A stretch of DNA of 64,000 bases, from positions 1-64,000 of the forward strand of contig NZ_LUTR01000018.1 in the NCBI RefSeq assembly GCF_001597725.1. The letters are read 5' to 3'. The number at the start of each line of letters is the position of its first letter. Position 1 is the stretch's first letter. Shown here one piece after another: positions 54,607 to 62,133 of this stretch. This DNA is from Neptuniibacter marinus (lineage in GTDB: Bacteria; Pseudomonadota; Gammaproteobacteria; Pseudomonadales; Balneatricaceae). Below the pieces are notes generated by a model that was given only the letters and a program-made list of their open reading frames with translations, made no database searches and was not told where the DNA came from. The translations under genes and the position numbers were made by a program.

Positions 54607-57480
54607 TTATAACGGTTGAACCGAGATCTGTGAGTTTTCGGGATTACTATTATCGTTTACCTGTTTTGGTTGGCTGCAACGATCAAGTAAATAAACAATA
54701 GATTTGTAATCAATTCCACTGTGATGGGTTAAGCCAATTTCACAGGTACGGCTAGTTGAATAGCCAGTCGAACATGTTTTTACTTGGTCTTTTAACGTCC
54801 GTAAGGACGAGGCGTTTAATTCTGGTGTACTAAAGCCCTTATCACCAGCAAAGCCACAACAAGTGATCTGATCAGGAATCACTACATTGCTTGAGCACTT
54901 ATTGATAATACGTTTAATCTTGTCAGCTTGTCCCATACGTGTAGCACTACAGGTGATATGCAAAGCAATCTGTTCAGCTGTTGGAGTGACGACTAAGCGA
55001 TCCAATACAAACTGATCGATAAAGTCGATGCTATCATAGAGCTTAATTTTAGCATCCATATTTTCTTGTAAACGAAGGCTGCAAGGACTTGTGTCAGAAT
55101 ACACAGGAATTCTACCTTGATCAGTACATTCCAATAAAAAGCGTTCGGTCTCATTAGCTTTGTAATCTGCTGCTTCGAACATGCCTTTTGATTGGAAGGG
55201 CATACCACAGCATAGATTATCAAGACCTTTAGGGATAATGACTTGGAATCCTGCTTTCCTTAAAAGTTGAAGCGTTTTATCTGCTAGCGGGGTTTGATCT
55301 TCTTCACCGCGGGATGGCGCCATAGTACGACTTGCACAGCTCGGTAAATAGACAACCTCAGGACCTGTTTCATTAGCTTTTGGTTGGTATGCCTTCACTT
55401 TAGGTGCCGCTTTTGGCATGGAAGGTGTCCACTGCTGAACAAGGCCGCCTGTTATTTTACGTGCGCCACCTGTAACTGCACTCATGGCCTTAGTGCCTAT
55501 TACTCCGTGCGTTATATCTGCGATTTTAAAAGTAGCACGTGTAGCTGTTGTTAACCCGCCATAGTGTTTAGCTAACCATTGGGCAAGTTGGGTATGATTC
55601 TCGTTTTTACGGCTGCGAATAGAGCGGGTAAGATCGCCTGTATTGATGCCAACAGGGCAAGTTGTTGAGCATAAACCGCAAGCTGCACAGGTATCAGTTC
55701 CTTGATACTGATACTCTTTTCTTAAAGTTGCCAGCCGTTCAGGATCATCCCCGCTTTTCTCTAAACGAGCAATCTCGCGCCACAGTACTATACGTTGACG
55801 TGGTGTTAACGTTAATGCGCGGGATGGGCAGGTAGGCTCACAAAAACCACACTCTATACACTTATCCACAAGTTCATCGGCAGCGGGTAAAGATTTCAAA
55901 TTCTCTAAATGAACATGATTGTTTTTATTAAGAATAACGCCAGGGTTTAAGATGCTACGAGGATCGAAGAGTTCTTTTAACTCCCACATAAGTCGGTAAG
56001 CATCTGCACCCCATTCCATCTCTACATAAGGGGCCATATTACGGCCTGTACCATGCTCAGCTTTAAGTGACCCGTTGTATTTATGTACAACAAGTTTGCA
56101 TACTTCGTCCATTAACCCGTCATAGCGATCGATCTCATCTTGGGTATCAAAGGACTGGGTAAACACGAAATGTAAATTACCTTCTAAGGCATGACCAAAG
56201 ATCAGTGCTTCACTATAGTTCCACTTAATAAACAGTTGGTGTAGATCATGAACCGCATCAGCAAGTTGCTCAACGGGGAAGGCTACATCCTCAATAATAA
56301 CGGTTGTGCCGGTAAGTCTAACGGCGCCCACCGCTGGGAATAAGCCTTTACGTATTGCCCAAAACTGCGCATTAACTGCAGGGTCTGTTGAAAACTCAAT
56401 AGGCTTAGTTGTTTCCAAGCTAGAGATTGATTCACTGATTTCAGTTACTTGCTGCTGAAGTGTGTCAGCATCTGCTGCGCGGGTTTCAACTAAAAGGGCC
56501 GCTGCGTCATTAGGAAGCTCTTTGATAAAAGGTGGCATTCCTGCTTTATTTTCTATAGATCGAAGGCCGGCACGATCCATCAGCTCTACAGCTGAAACGG
56601 GTGTTTTCTTGAGTATAGCTACAGCTTCGCAAGTCGTACGTACGGTATTGAAGAAGATGAGCGCAGTGGCTTTATTTTCATGCTCATCCACTGTGTTGTA
56701 AGTGATGTTTGAGATAAAGCCCAATGTCCCCTCTGAACCTATCATCAGGTGTTGCAATATATCAATGGGATCTTCGTAATCAACTAATGAATTTAAGGCA
56801 TAACCTGTCGTATTTTTTAAACGATACTTATGCTCAATACGCTCGCGTAACTCATCATTGGTACGTGTTTGTTGGGCTAAACAATCCAGAGAATCTAGTA
56901 GCACATGATGTGAACGGCGAAAACTTTTGATACTTTCTTGGTCAGCAGTATCGAGAACAGAACCATCGGCCAGAACTAAACGCATACTGTTTAGAGTGCG
57001 ATAGCTATTTTGGGCGGTGCCGCAGCACATACCGCTGGCATTGTTCGCCGCGATACCACCTATTTTAGCGGTGTTGATTGAAGCAGGATCAGGACCGATC
57101 TTTTTATTGAGAGGCGCCAAGTATTTATTGGCATTGCCACCAATAACACCCGGTTGAAGTTTGATGGTGCAGCCATCATCGCTGATCTCATAGTTATCCC
57201 AGCCATCGCCTAGTTGAACCAGTACGGAATCAGTAATCGCTTGGCCGGATAGACTTGTTCCTGCTGCGCGGAAGGTGACAGGGATGGTGTGCCGATCAGC
57301 TAGCTTTACTATTTTAATGATCTCTTCTTCATCACTAGCACGCACGACAATCTGCGGAATTAAACGATAGAAACTAGCATCCGTGCCATAGGCTAGGGTG
57401 CGAAGAGGGTCAGTAATCAGGCGCGTTTCGGGGATAAACTCCCGAAGTGCATTATAGAAATCCTGATGGCCCTGTTGCAT
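54607..57480 (-). CDS. FAD- and Fe-S-dependent D-lactate dehydrogenase (Dld-II type)
   Basis: This 957-aa protein has, in order: an FAD-binding PCMH domain (about 38-175; TFRAAGTSLSGQAITDSVLV), a FAD-oxidase C-terminal domain (to about 510; FGHALEGNLHFVF), two ferredoxin motifs (CIECGFCEPTCPS near 538-550, CAACGLCSTTCPVG near 600) and a CCG/heterodisulfide-reductase-like part with CCGMPFQSKG near 757 and CCGFAGDKGF near 875. This layout is that of membrane-associated respiratory D-lactate dehydrogenases such as Shewanella Dld-II. A D-2-hydroxyglutarate dehydrogenase (YdiJ type) is the main alternative. The TRAP operon and PdhR nearby favour lactate. ATG 57480. Confidence 0.85.
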   Translation of the reverse strand: MQQGHQDFYNALREFIPETRLITDPLRTLAYGTDASFYRLIPQIVVRASDEEEIIKIVKLADRHTIPVTFRAAGTSLSGQAITDSVLVQLGDGWDNYEISDDGCTIKLQPGVIGGNANKYLAPLNKKIGPDPASINTAKIGGIAANNASGMCCGTAQNSYRTLNSMRLVLADGSVLDTADQESIKSFRRSHHVLLDSLDCLAQQTRTNDELRERIEHKYRLKNTTGYALNSLVDYEDPIDILQHLMIGSEGTLGFISNITYNTVDEHENKATALIFFNTVRTTCEAVAILKKTPVSAVELMDRAGLRSIENKAGMPPFIKELPNDAAALLVETRAADADTLQQQVTEISESISSLETTKPIEFSTDPAVNAQFWAIRKGLFPAVGAVRLTGTTVIIEDVAFPVEQLADAVHDLHQLFIKWNYSEALIFGHALEGNLHFVFTQSFDTQDEIDRYDGLMDEVCKLVVHKYNGSLKAEHGTGRNMAPYVEMEWGADAYRLMWELKELFDPRSILNPGVILNKNNHVHLENLKSLPAADELVDKCIECGFCEPTCPSRALTLTPRQRIVLWREIARLEKSGDDPERLATLRKEYQYQGTDTCAACGLCSTTCPVGINTGDLTRSIRSRKNENHTQLAQWLAKHYGGLTTATRATFKIADITHGVIGTKAMSAVTGGARKITGGLVQQWTPSMPKAAPKVKAYQPKANETGPEVVYLPSCASRTMAPSRGEEDQTPLADKTLQLLRKAGFQVIIPKGLDNLCCGMPFQSKGMFEAADYKANETERFLLECTDQGRIPVYSDTSPCSLRLQENMDAKIKLYDSIDFIDQFVLDRLVVTPTAEQIALHITCSATRMGQADKIKRIINKCSSNVVIPDQITCCGFAGDKGFSTPELNASSLRTLKDQVKTCSTGYSTSRTCEIGLTHHSGIDYKSIVYLLDRCSQPKQVNDNSNPENSQISVQPL

Positions 57481-57523
57481 TGTTCATACCTCACTTACTT
57501 ATGAAGAAAAAATAGTCTTATTT

Positions 57524-57562
57524 AAAAAAGGGGCTCGCTATATCGTTTAAATATAGAGCCCC
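57524..57562 (-). terminator. Terminator after dctM
   Basis: On the minus strand GGGGCTC and GAGCCCC (57562-57556 and 57536-57530) form a stem extended by an A/T part and followed by six T. It separates the TRAP operon from the dehydrogenase gene 44 bases downstream. Confidence 0.8.
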
Positions 57563-57573
57563 AGCGCTACTCG

Positions 57574-58956
57574 TTAGTTATAGGCGATGGTCGGTAACCA
57601 CAGCACCAGTTGAGGCCAGAAAACCAACACTAATAGGGCAACTAACTGAATGCAGATAAACGGGATCACCCCTTTATAAATATCAGTAATCTTTACATTC
57701 GGAGGACAAACGCCTTTTAAATAGAAGAGGGCGAACCCAACGGGAGGGGTTAAGAACGATGTTTGCAAGGCCATGGCGACGAGCATGACAAACCAAACTA
57801 GTTCTGGGTTATCTATGCCCGGTGCTGATATATCGAGCCCGAGAGCTGAGATTACAGGGGCTAATAAGGGCAAGATGATAAGAGTGATCTCAATCCAGTC
57901 CAAGAAGAAGCCAAGTAAAAAGATAACACCAAGAATAAAGAAGATAATCCCATAAGGACCAAAAGGCAGGCCGGTTAGGAAGGATTCGATCATCTCGTCG
58001 CCGCCTAACTCACGAAGTACAAGAGCGAAACAAGTTGCACCGATAAAAATGGCAAAGATATATGCCGTTGTATTCATTGTGCCGCCAATTACCTCTTTAA
58101 GCACAGGAATACTAAAGCGTCTGTTATATATAGCGAGTAACGTAGCGCCAAATGCACCCACACCGGAGGCTTCTGTCGGGGTTGCAATACCCGCAAAGAT
58201 GGAGCCGAGTACCACGACAATTAAAGCGACTGTAGGCAATACATCTTTTAATACATTGAAAATAATAGCGGGGGTAACGGGTTTAGCATCATCCGGTACA
58301 GGCAGGTCTTCAGGTCTTAACTTGCCGCGAATTAAAATGTAGAGGATATAGAACATACCTAGCATAAGGCCGGGAAACACCGCACCCATAAATAGGTCGC
58401 CGACCGACAAACCTAATTGATCGGCCATAATTACCAGCATGATACTTGGTGGAATCAAAATACCTAAAGTACCAGCTGAGGCAATTGTGCCTAAAGCGAG
58501 AGGCATGTTATAGCCTTGCTTTGTCATAGCGGGTAATGACATTACAGCGAGAAGTACGACTGAGGCCCCAATAATACCGGTAGAGGCGGCTAGAATAATA
58601 CCAATTGCTGTCACGGTAATAGCTAAACCACCATGTACACGTCCAAATAGCTCCTGCATAGACTTCATCAGGCGTTCGGCGATACCTGATTTATCCAGCA
58701 TTATCCCCATAAATATAAACATGGGGAGTGCGACCAATATCCAGTTTTCCATAATGGTCCATAAGCGATTCACCACCAGTCCAAGGGTGGTGTAATCAAG
58801 ACCGGTCATAGTATCTAGATTGTTATCTGCAAATTGGCCTAAAAAAGCGAAAGCAATACCTATACCGCCTAAAACCCAGGCAACGGGTATGCCTGTGAAG
58901 AGTAGAGCGATGAAAGATAGGAACATCGCGATAACGAGAATCTCATTCGCATCCAT
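57574..58956 (-). CDS. TRAP transporter large permease subunit (DctM type)
   Basis: The 460-aa protein has about 12 membrane segments, beginning VIAMFLSFIALLFTGIPVAW, and TRAP-M signatures ILAASTGIIGASVVLLAVMSLP, ASAGTLGILIPPSIMLVI, GIATPTEASGVGAFGA and ALQTSFLTPPVGFALFYLKG. It forms the sodium-driven channel with the small subunit. The start overlaps the dctQ stop by one base (TGATG). The family branch is that of 2-oxo acid/mannitol-type TRAP systems, judged from length and the binding protein. Confidence 0.93.
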   Translation of the reverse strand: MDANEILVIAMFLSFIALLFTGIPVAWVLGGIGIAFAFLGQFADNNLDTMTGLDYTTLGLVVNRLWTIMENWILVALPMFIFMGIMLDKSGIAERLMKSMQELFGRVHGGLAITVTAIGIILAASTGIIGASVVLLAVMSLPAMTKQGYNMPLALGTIASAGTLGILIPPSIMLVIMADQLGLSVGDLFMGAVFPGLMLGMFYILYILIRGKLRPEDLPVPDDAKPVTPAIIFNVLKDVLPTVALIVVVLGSIFAGIATPTEASGVGAFGATLLAIYNRRFSIPVLKEVIGGTMNTTAYIFAIFIGATCFALVLRELGGDEMIESFLTGLPFGPYGIIFFILGVIFLLGFFLDWIEITLIILPLLAPVISALGLDISAPGIDNPELVWFVMLVAMALQTSFLTPPVGFALFYLKGVCPPNVKITDIYKGVIPFICIQLVALLVLVFWPQLVLWLPTIAYN

Positions 58957-59483
58957 CAGTCGTCACCTTTAATTAATAAAGTAATATCTCGAATAAAACG
59001 CGAGATAACGGCTAGCCCAAGTAGTCCGAAGCTTAATGGGATGACGCTTTTTATTAACCAGCGCCATGGTAAGCCAGAAGAAGCTTCTGAGGATTCATTA
59101 ACACGCCATGCTTCGGCAACAAAATCTAGGCTATGTAGAAAAATGACAATAATGAACGGCAGCACAAGCGTAACAATGCTCACTACTTCGATAATGCGTT
59201 TTGTGCGAACACGTAAGCGTGCATAAAACAGGTCTACGCGAATATGGGAATTTGTTGTTTGGGCATAAGATAATCCAAACATTACGCCAATAGAATAGAG
59301 ATGCCATTGCAGCTCTTCTAAAGCGATTAAGCCGCTAGAAAAACCTTTGCGTAAAGTAACTTGGAGTATGATGACCAATACTAGAAGGACATAAGTCCAA
59401 GCAATGGTTTGACCTATTCGCTGAATGAATTTATCAATTGCATCCGCGAGTGGTACTCGGGGCAGTGTATCGTTTTCAGTCAC
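58956..59483 (-). CDS. TRAP transporter small permease subunit (DctQ type)
   Basis: The protein is about 175 aa with four membrane segments (TYVLLVLVIILQVTL, HLYSIGVMFGLSYA, IVTLVLPFIIVIFLHSL, SVIPLSFGLLGLAVISRF) and the family pattern EELQWHLYSIGVMFGLSYA. A GTG at 59483 nine bases after AAAAAAGG is chosen as start. An ATG at 59534 would add 17 residues (MCTIRHRLDDEQ) but lacks a ribosome binding site. It is separated from dctP by a hairpin that probably lowers its expression relative to the binding protein. Confidence 0.88.
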   Translation of the reverse strand: MTENDTLPRVPLADAIDKFIQRIGQTIAWTYVLLVLVIILQVTLRKGFSSGLIALEELQWHLYSIGVMFGLSYAQTTNSHIRVDLFYARLRVRTKRIIEVVSIVTLVLPFIIVIFLHSLDFVAEAWRVNESSEASSGLPWRWLIKSVIPLSFGLLGLAVISRFIRDITLLIKGDD

Positions 59484-59626
59484 TGAAACGTACCTTTTTT
59501 GTTCATCATCAAGTCTATGTCGTATCGTGCACATACAACAGAATTGATTTATTTATAGTTATAAAAATATTCTATGGATAGATTAAAGCGCCACACTAGA
59601 TAGGTTCTTTTCTCTCCAAAGAATAA

Positions 59627-59650
59627 ACAGGGTAGCCCTCGCTACCCTGT
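59627..59650 (-). other. Perfect 10-bp hairpin between dctP and dctQ
   Basis: ACAGGGTAGC (59627-59636) pairs fully with GCTACCCTGT (59641-59650). On the minus strand only TTTATTC follows, so it probably stabilises the dctP message or attenuates dctQM, keeping the binding protein in excess. Confidence 0.7.
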
Positions 59651-59687
59651 GCTTCAGAAATCTAGACGCTTCCGAAGTTATGTTGCA

Positions 59688-60758
59688 TTACTTAGTTGCA
59701 CGAGGTAGGAATGCATTCGCTTCCCAAAGGTCATAACCTTTACGGAATGTACTCAGGTCATCCCAAACTTTTTTGAAGAATGGATCTTCAGCCGATTTTT
59801 CAGCAGCGACTTCATCCCATGTGGTTTTGAAGGTGCTTAGCATAGTTTCATTCCAGTAACGGATATGAACGCCATTTTCTTTCGCTTTTTCCATTACAGG
59901 GAACTGCATCGCTTCACCTTCAGCGATAGAGTTAGTGATTGACGCTTTACAAGTTGTATCCAGCAGCGCCTGTTGGCCTTTGCTCATGCCGTTCCAAGTG
60001 TCTTTGTTAATTAACAGCTCGAAAATAGTGGCTTGTTGGTGCCAGCCTGGGAAGTAGTTGTACTTAACAATCTTGTGGAAGCCTAAACGCTGATCAATAG
60101 CCGGTTGAGAGAACTCAGATGCATCGATTGCACCTTTCTCTAATGCACCAAAGATCTCACCGCCAGGCAGCTGCACTGTACCTACCCCTAATTTCTCCAT
60201 AACGGACGCGCCTAGGCCGAAGAAGCGCATATTTAGACCTTTAAGGTCTTCTGGTTTCTCAATAGGTTTCGCAAACCAGCCTGATGTTTCAGGAGAGATA
60301 ATGGCACATGGCATTACTTTTACGTTATAGCCGGCAGTGTCATACATCTCTTGGTACAAGGTCATGCCGTTACCGTAGTACAACCATGCCATATATTCGC
60401 CAGCTTCAGGACCGAAAGGAACTGCGGAGAAAAGTGCTGCGGCTGGAATTTTACCCTGCCAATAACCTGCTGTTGCGTAACCGGAGTTCACTTTACCTGA
60501 AGATACCGCATCTAGAATCTCTTTTGGGCTAACTAGTTTGCTTGGTTCGTAGATCTTCATTCTCATGTTGCCATCGCTTACAAGCTTTAGCTGATTAGCA
60601 ACCCAAACAATAGGTGTTCCTAAAGCGGGTAGGTGAGAGCCGAAAGCGATAGGAGTTTTAAGAAGTAGTTTATCAGCGGCCTGTACAGGGGCTGATACGC
60701 TTGCCACAGCAGCTGTAAGCACGGCAGCGGAGATTAAAGATTTGGCGAACTTTTTCAT
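59688..60758 (-). CDS. TRAP transporter substrate-binding protein (DctP/TakP type)
   Basis: The 356-aa periplasmic protein has a signal peptide (SLISAAVLTAAVASVSAPVQAA, cleavage near residue 27) and DctP-family features: TPIVWVANQLKLVSDGNMRM, ILDAVSSGKVNSGYATAGYW, GWFAKPIEKPEDLKGLNMRF and LPGGEIFGALEKGAIDASEF. The latter (LPGGE...LEKGAIDA-E) is typical for the TakP-like branch that binds pyruvate and other 2-oxo acids or lactate. ATG 60758 follows AGAGGATG. A PdhR-type operator lies 100 bases upstream, in the divergent region with pdhR. Confidence 0.93.
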   Translation of the reverse strand: MKKFAKSLISAAVLTAAVASVSAPVQAADKLLLKTPIAFGSHLPALGTPIVWVANQLKLVSDGNMRMKIYEPSKLVSPKEILDAVSSGKVNSGYATAGYWQGKIPAAALFSAVPFGPEAGEYMAWLYYGNGMTLYQEMYDTAGYNVKVMPCAIISPETSGWFAKPIEKPEDLKGLNMRFFGLGASVMEKLGVGTVQLPGGEIFGALEKGAIDASEFSQPAIDQRLGFHKIVKYNYFPGWHQQATIFELLINKDTWNGMSKGQQALLDTTCKASITNSIAEGEAMQFPVMEKAKENGVHIRYWNETMLSTFKTTWDEVAAEKSAEDPFFKKVWDDLSTFRKGYDLWEANAFLPRATK

Positions 60759-60857
60759 GTTACATCCTCTAGAGATTTATTTTTTATAGTTAGAGTGTTG
60801 TTGCTGGCAGTGATGATTTCCGTAGATGGGAATGTATGCTGCACCGCACTAATCTCG

Positions 60858-60872
60858 ATTGGTATTACCAAT
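60858..60872. promoter_or_regulatory. PdhR-type operator upstream of the TRAP operon
   Basis: ATTGGTATTACCAAT matches the PdhR consensus ATTGGT-N3-ACCAAT exactly. It is 86 to 100 bases from the dctP start codon, a fitting place for repression of dctPQM. LldR sites look alike, but PdhR is the protein encoded here. Confidence 0.75.
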
Positions 60873-61047
60873 TTACCATAAGAGACTTCCTACTGTATTT
60901 TTTTTGAGCAGTAGCTGTCAATCTATTTTTTAGTTTTAGCGACTATAGTCTAGATTCATTAAACAATAATAATTCTGTGTATTGCTTGAAATCTGGCGTA
61001 TGTTTGAACTACTTTTGAGTGGATTTAAAAATAAAAAACAACAGGGC

Positions 61048-61077
61048 TTGTTTTGCGCCATTGGAATAATTTAGTAT
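61048..61077 (+). promoter_or_regulatory. Predicted pdhR promoter
   Basis: TTGTTT (61048-61053), an 18-base spacer and TAGTAT (61072-61077) point towards pdhR. The operator at 61082 would start at about +1, fitting repression by steric hindrance. Confidence 0.4.
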
Positions 61078-61081
61078 TGAT

Positions 61082-61096
61082 ATTGGTCATACCAAT
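61082..61096. promoter_or_regulatory. PdhR-type operator at the pdhR promoter
   Basis: ATTGGTCATACCAAT matches ATTGGT-N3-ACCAAT exactly and is flanked by T and A to give a 17-bp palindrome. It lies 18 bases before the pdhR start codon. In E. coli PdhR represses its own operon through the same sequence. Confidence 0.82.
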
Positions 61097-61114
61097 ATTA
61101 TTTGAGTGGAAAAT

Positions 61115-61882
61115 ATGAGTTACAGTCGGGTTAAACAGCCTAAAATTTCTGATGTCATAATGGGGCAAATGGAGACTATGATTCTGGAAGGGATTCTGAA
61201 GCCTGGACAGAAATTACCTCCTGAAAGAGAGTTAGCAAAACAGTTTGAAGTATCACGTCCTTCTCTGCGGGAAGCGGTGCAAAAATTAGCAGCTAAGGGA
61301 CTTTTGATCAGTCGTCAGGGGGGAGGGACCTATGTGTCTGAAGATTTAGGTGGATCTTTTTCCGATCCTCTACTAGAACTATTTAGGACCCATCCTGAAG
61401 CTCAGTATGATCTTTTAGAGTTTCGTCATGCATTGGAAGGGGTTGCTGCTTATTACGCTGCTCTGAGAAGCACGCCTGCAGATAAAGAGGCTATTTTGAA
61501 AGCCTACGCTGATTTGCAGCATTATCACGACAGCAAAGAGATTCAAAAAGAGGTGTACGCAGATGTTGATTTTCACTTGGTTATAGCGGCCTCGACACAC
61601 AATATGGTTTTGCTGCATATGATGCGAGCGCTATTTAGTCTGCTTCGTGAGCATATTTGGGATAATTTAAAGAATATTTATCCGCACTCAGAATATCGAG
61701 AAAAGATACATGATCAGCATAAAGTTCTTATGGACGCTATTTTGGATGGTGATCCAGAGAAAGCACGCCAAGCGGCTCATCATCATTTAGCCTATGTTGA
61801 AGATGCATTACTTGAGGGTGAGCGTGAAAATACACGTTTAGAGAGAGCGTTGCGGCGAGCGAATATTAGCACAGGCTTATAA
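61115..61882 (+). CDS. pdhR: Pyruvate-responsive GntR/FadR-family repressor PdhR
   Basis: The 255-aa protein from ATG 61115 (E. coli PdhR 254) begins MSYSRVKQPKISDVIMGQME; a GTG three codons earlier lies in the likely ribosome binding site. The winged helix (residues 8-75) has LKPGQKLPPERELAKQFEVS and RPSLREAVQKL, almost the same as in E. coli PdhR. The FadR-type C-terminal domain (about 90-230) has YDLLEFRHALEGVAAYYAAL and metal/effector histidines in FHLVIAASTHN and HHHLAYVEDA. Loss of binding upon pyruvate is known for E. coli PdhR. It precedes aceE as in E. coli, and two exact operators lie upstream. Confidence 0.94.
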   Translation: MSYSRVKQPKISDVIMGQMETMILEGILKPGQKLPPERELAKQFEVSRPSLREAVQKLAAKGLLISRQGGGTYVSEDLGGSFSDPLLELFRTHPEAQYDLLEFRHALEGVAAYYAALRSTPADKEAILKAYADLQHYHDSKEIQKEVYADVDFHLVIAASTHNMVLLHMMRALFSLLREHIWDNLKNIYPHSEYREKIHDQHKVLMDAILDGDPEKARQAAHHHLAYVEDALLEGERENTRLERALRRANISTGL

Positions 61883-61923
61883 TTGTACTAAAATTACAAA
61901 GTCTTTTGACTTAGGTTGTCTTT

Positions 61924-61943
61924 TTTACTACTTAAGCAGTAAA
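61924..61943. repeat. Near-perfect 20-bp palindrome in the aceE leader
   Basis: TTTACTACTTAAGCAGTAAA is self-complementary except for one symmetric mismatch pair. It lies 41 bases after pdhR and could be a weak terminator or a regulator site. Confidence 0.4.
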
Positions 61944-61977
61944 AGTTCTCGGTAACTAGATTCTCTATTAATATTTA

Positions 61978-61992
61978 TGTAGTATTACTACA
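61978..61992. promoter_or_regulatory. Perfect 15-bp palindrome in the aceE leader
   Basis: TGTAGTA-T-TACTACA is a perfect inverted repeat of a size and symmetry typical of GntR-type regulator sites, but it is not the PdhR consensus. It lies 141 bases before aceE. Confidence 0.4.
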
Positions 61993-62076
61993 AGATAATT
62001 ACTATAAGGCTTGTCCTGTGGTCTTTTTGTGCTTTCAAAGGTAAGCGAGGCAGCAGGCAAAAAGCTATAACAACAA

Positions 62077-62097
62077 AAGGGATCACTTAGATCCCTT
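62077..62097 (+). other. Hairpin in the aceE leader
   Basis: AAGGGATC (62077-62084) pairs fully with GATCCCTT (62090-62097) around ACTTA. There is no T run, so it is probably a leader structure 36 bases before the aceE start. Confidence 0.5.
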
Positions 62098-62133
62098 ATG
62101 TACGTTGCGTTAACTTAGAGTGGAGAGGTCAAA

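Larger units (their letters stand above)
60759..61114. other. Divergent control region between dctP and pdhR
   Basis: This 356-base region holds no gene. It contains two exact PdhR-type boxes (60858-60872 and 61082-61096), a promoter-like pair for pdhR, and A+T-rich sequence between them. Binding of PdhR to both sites could repress both directions at once. Confidence 0.6.
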
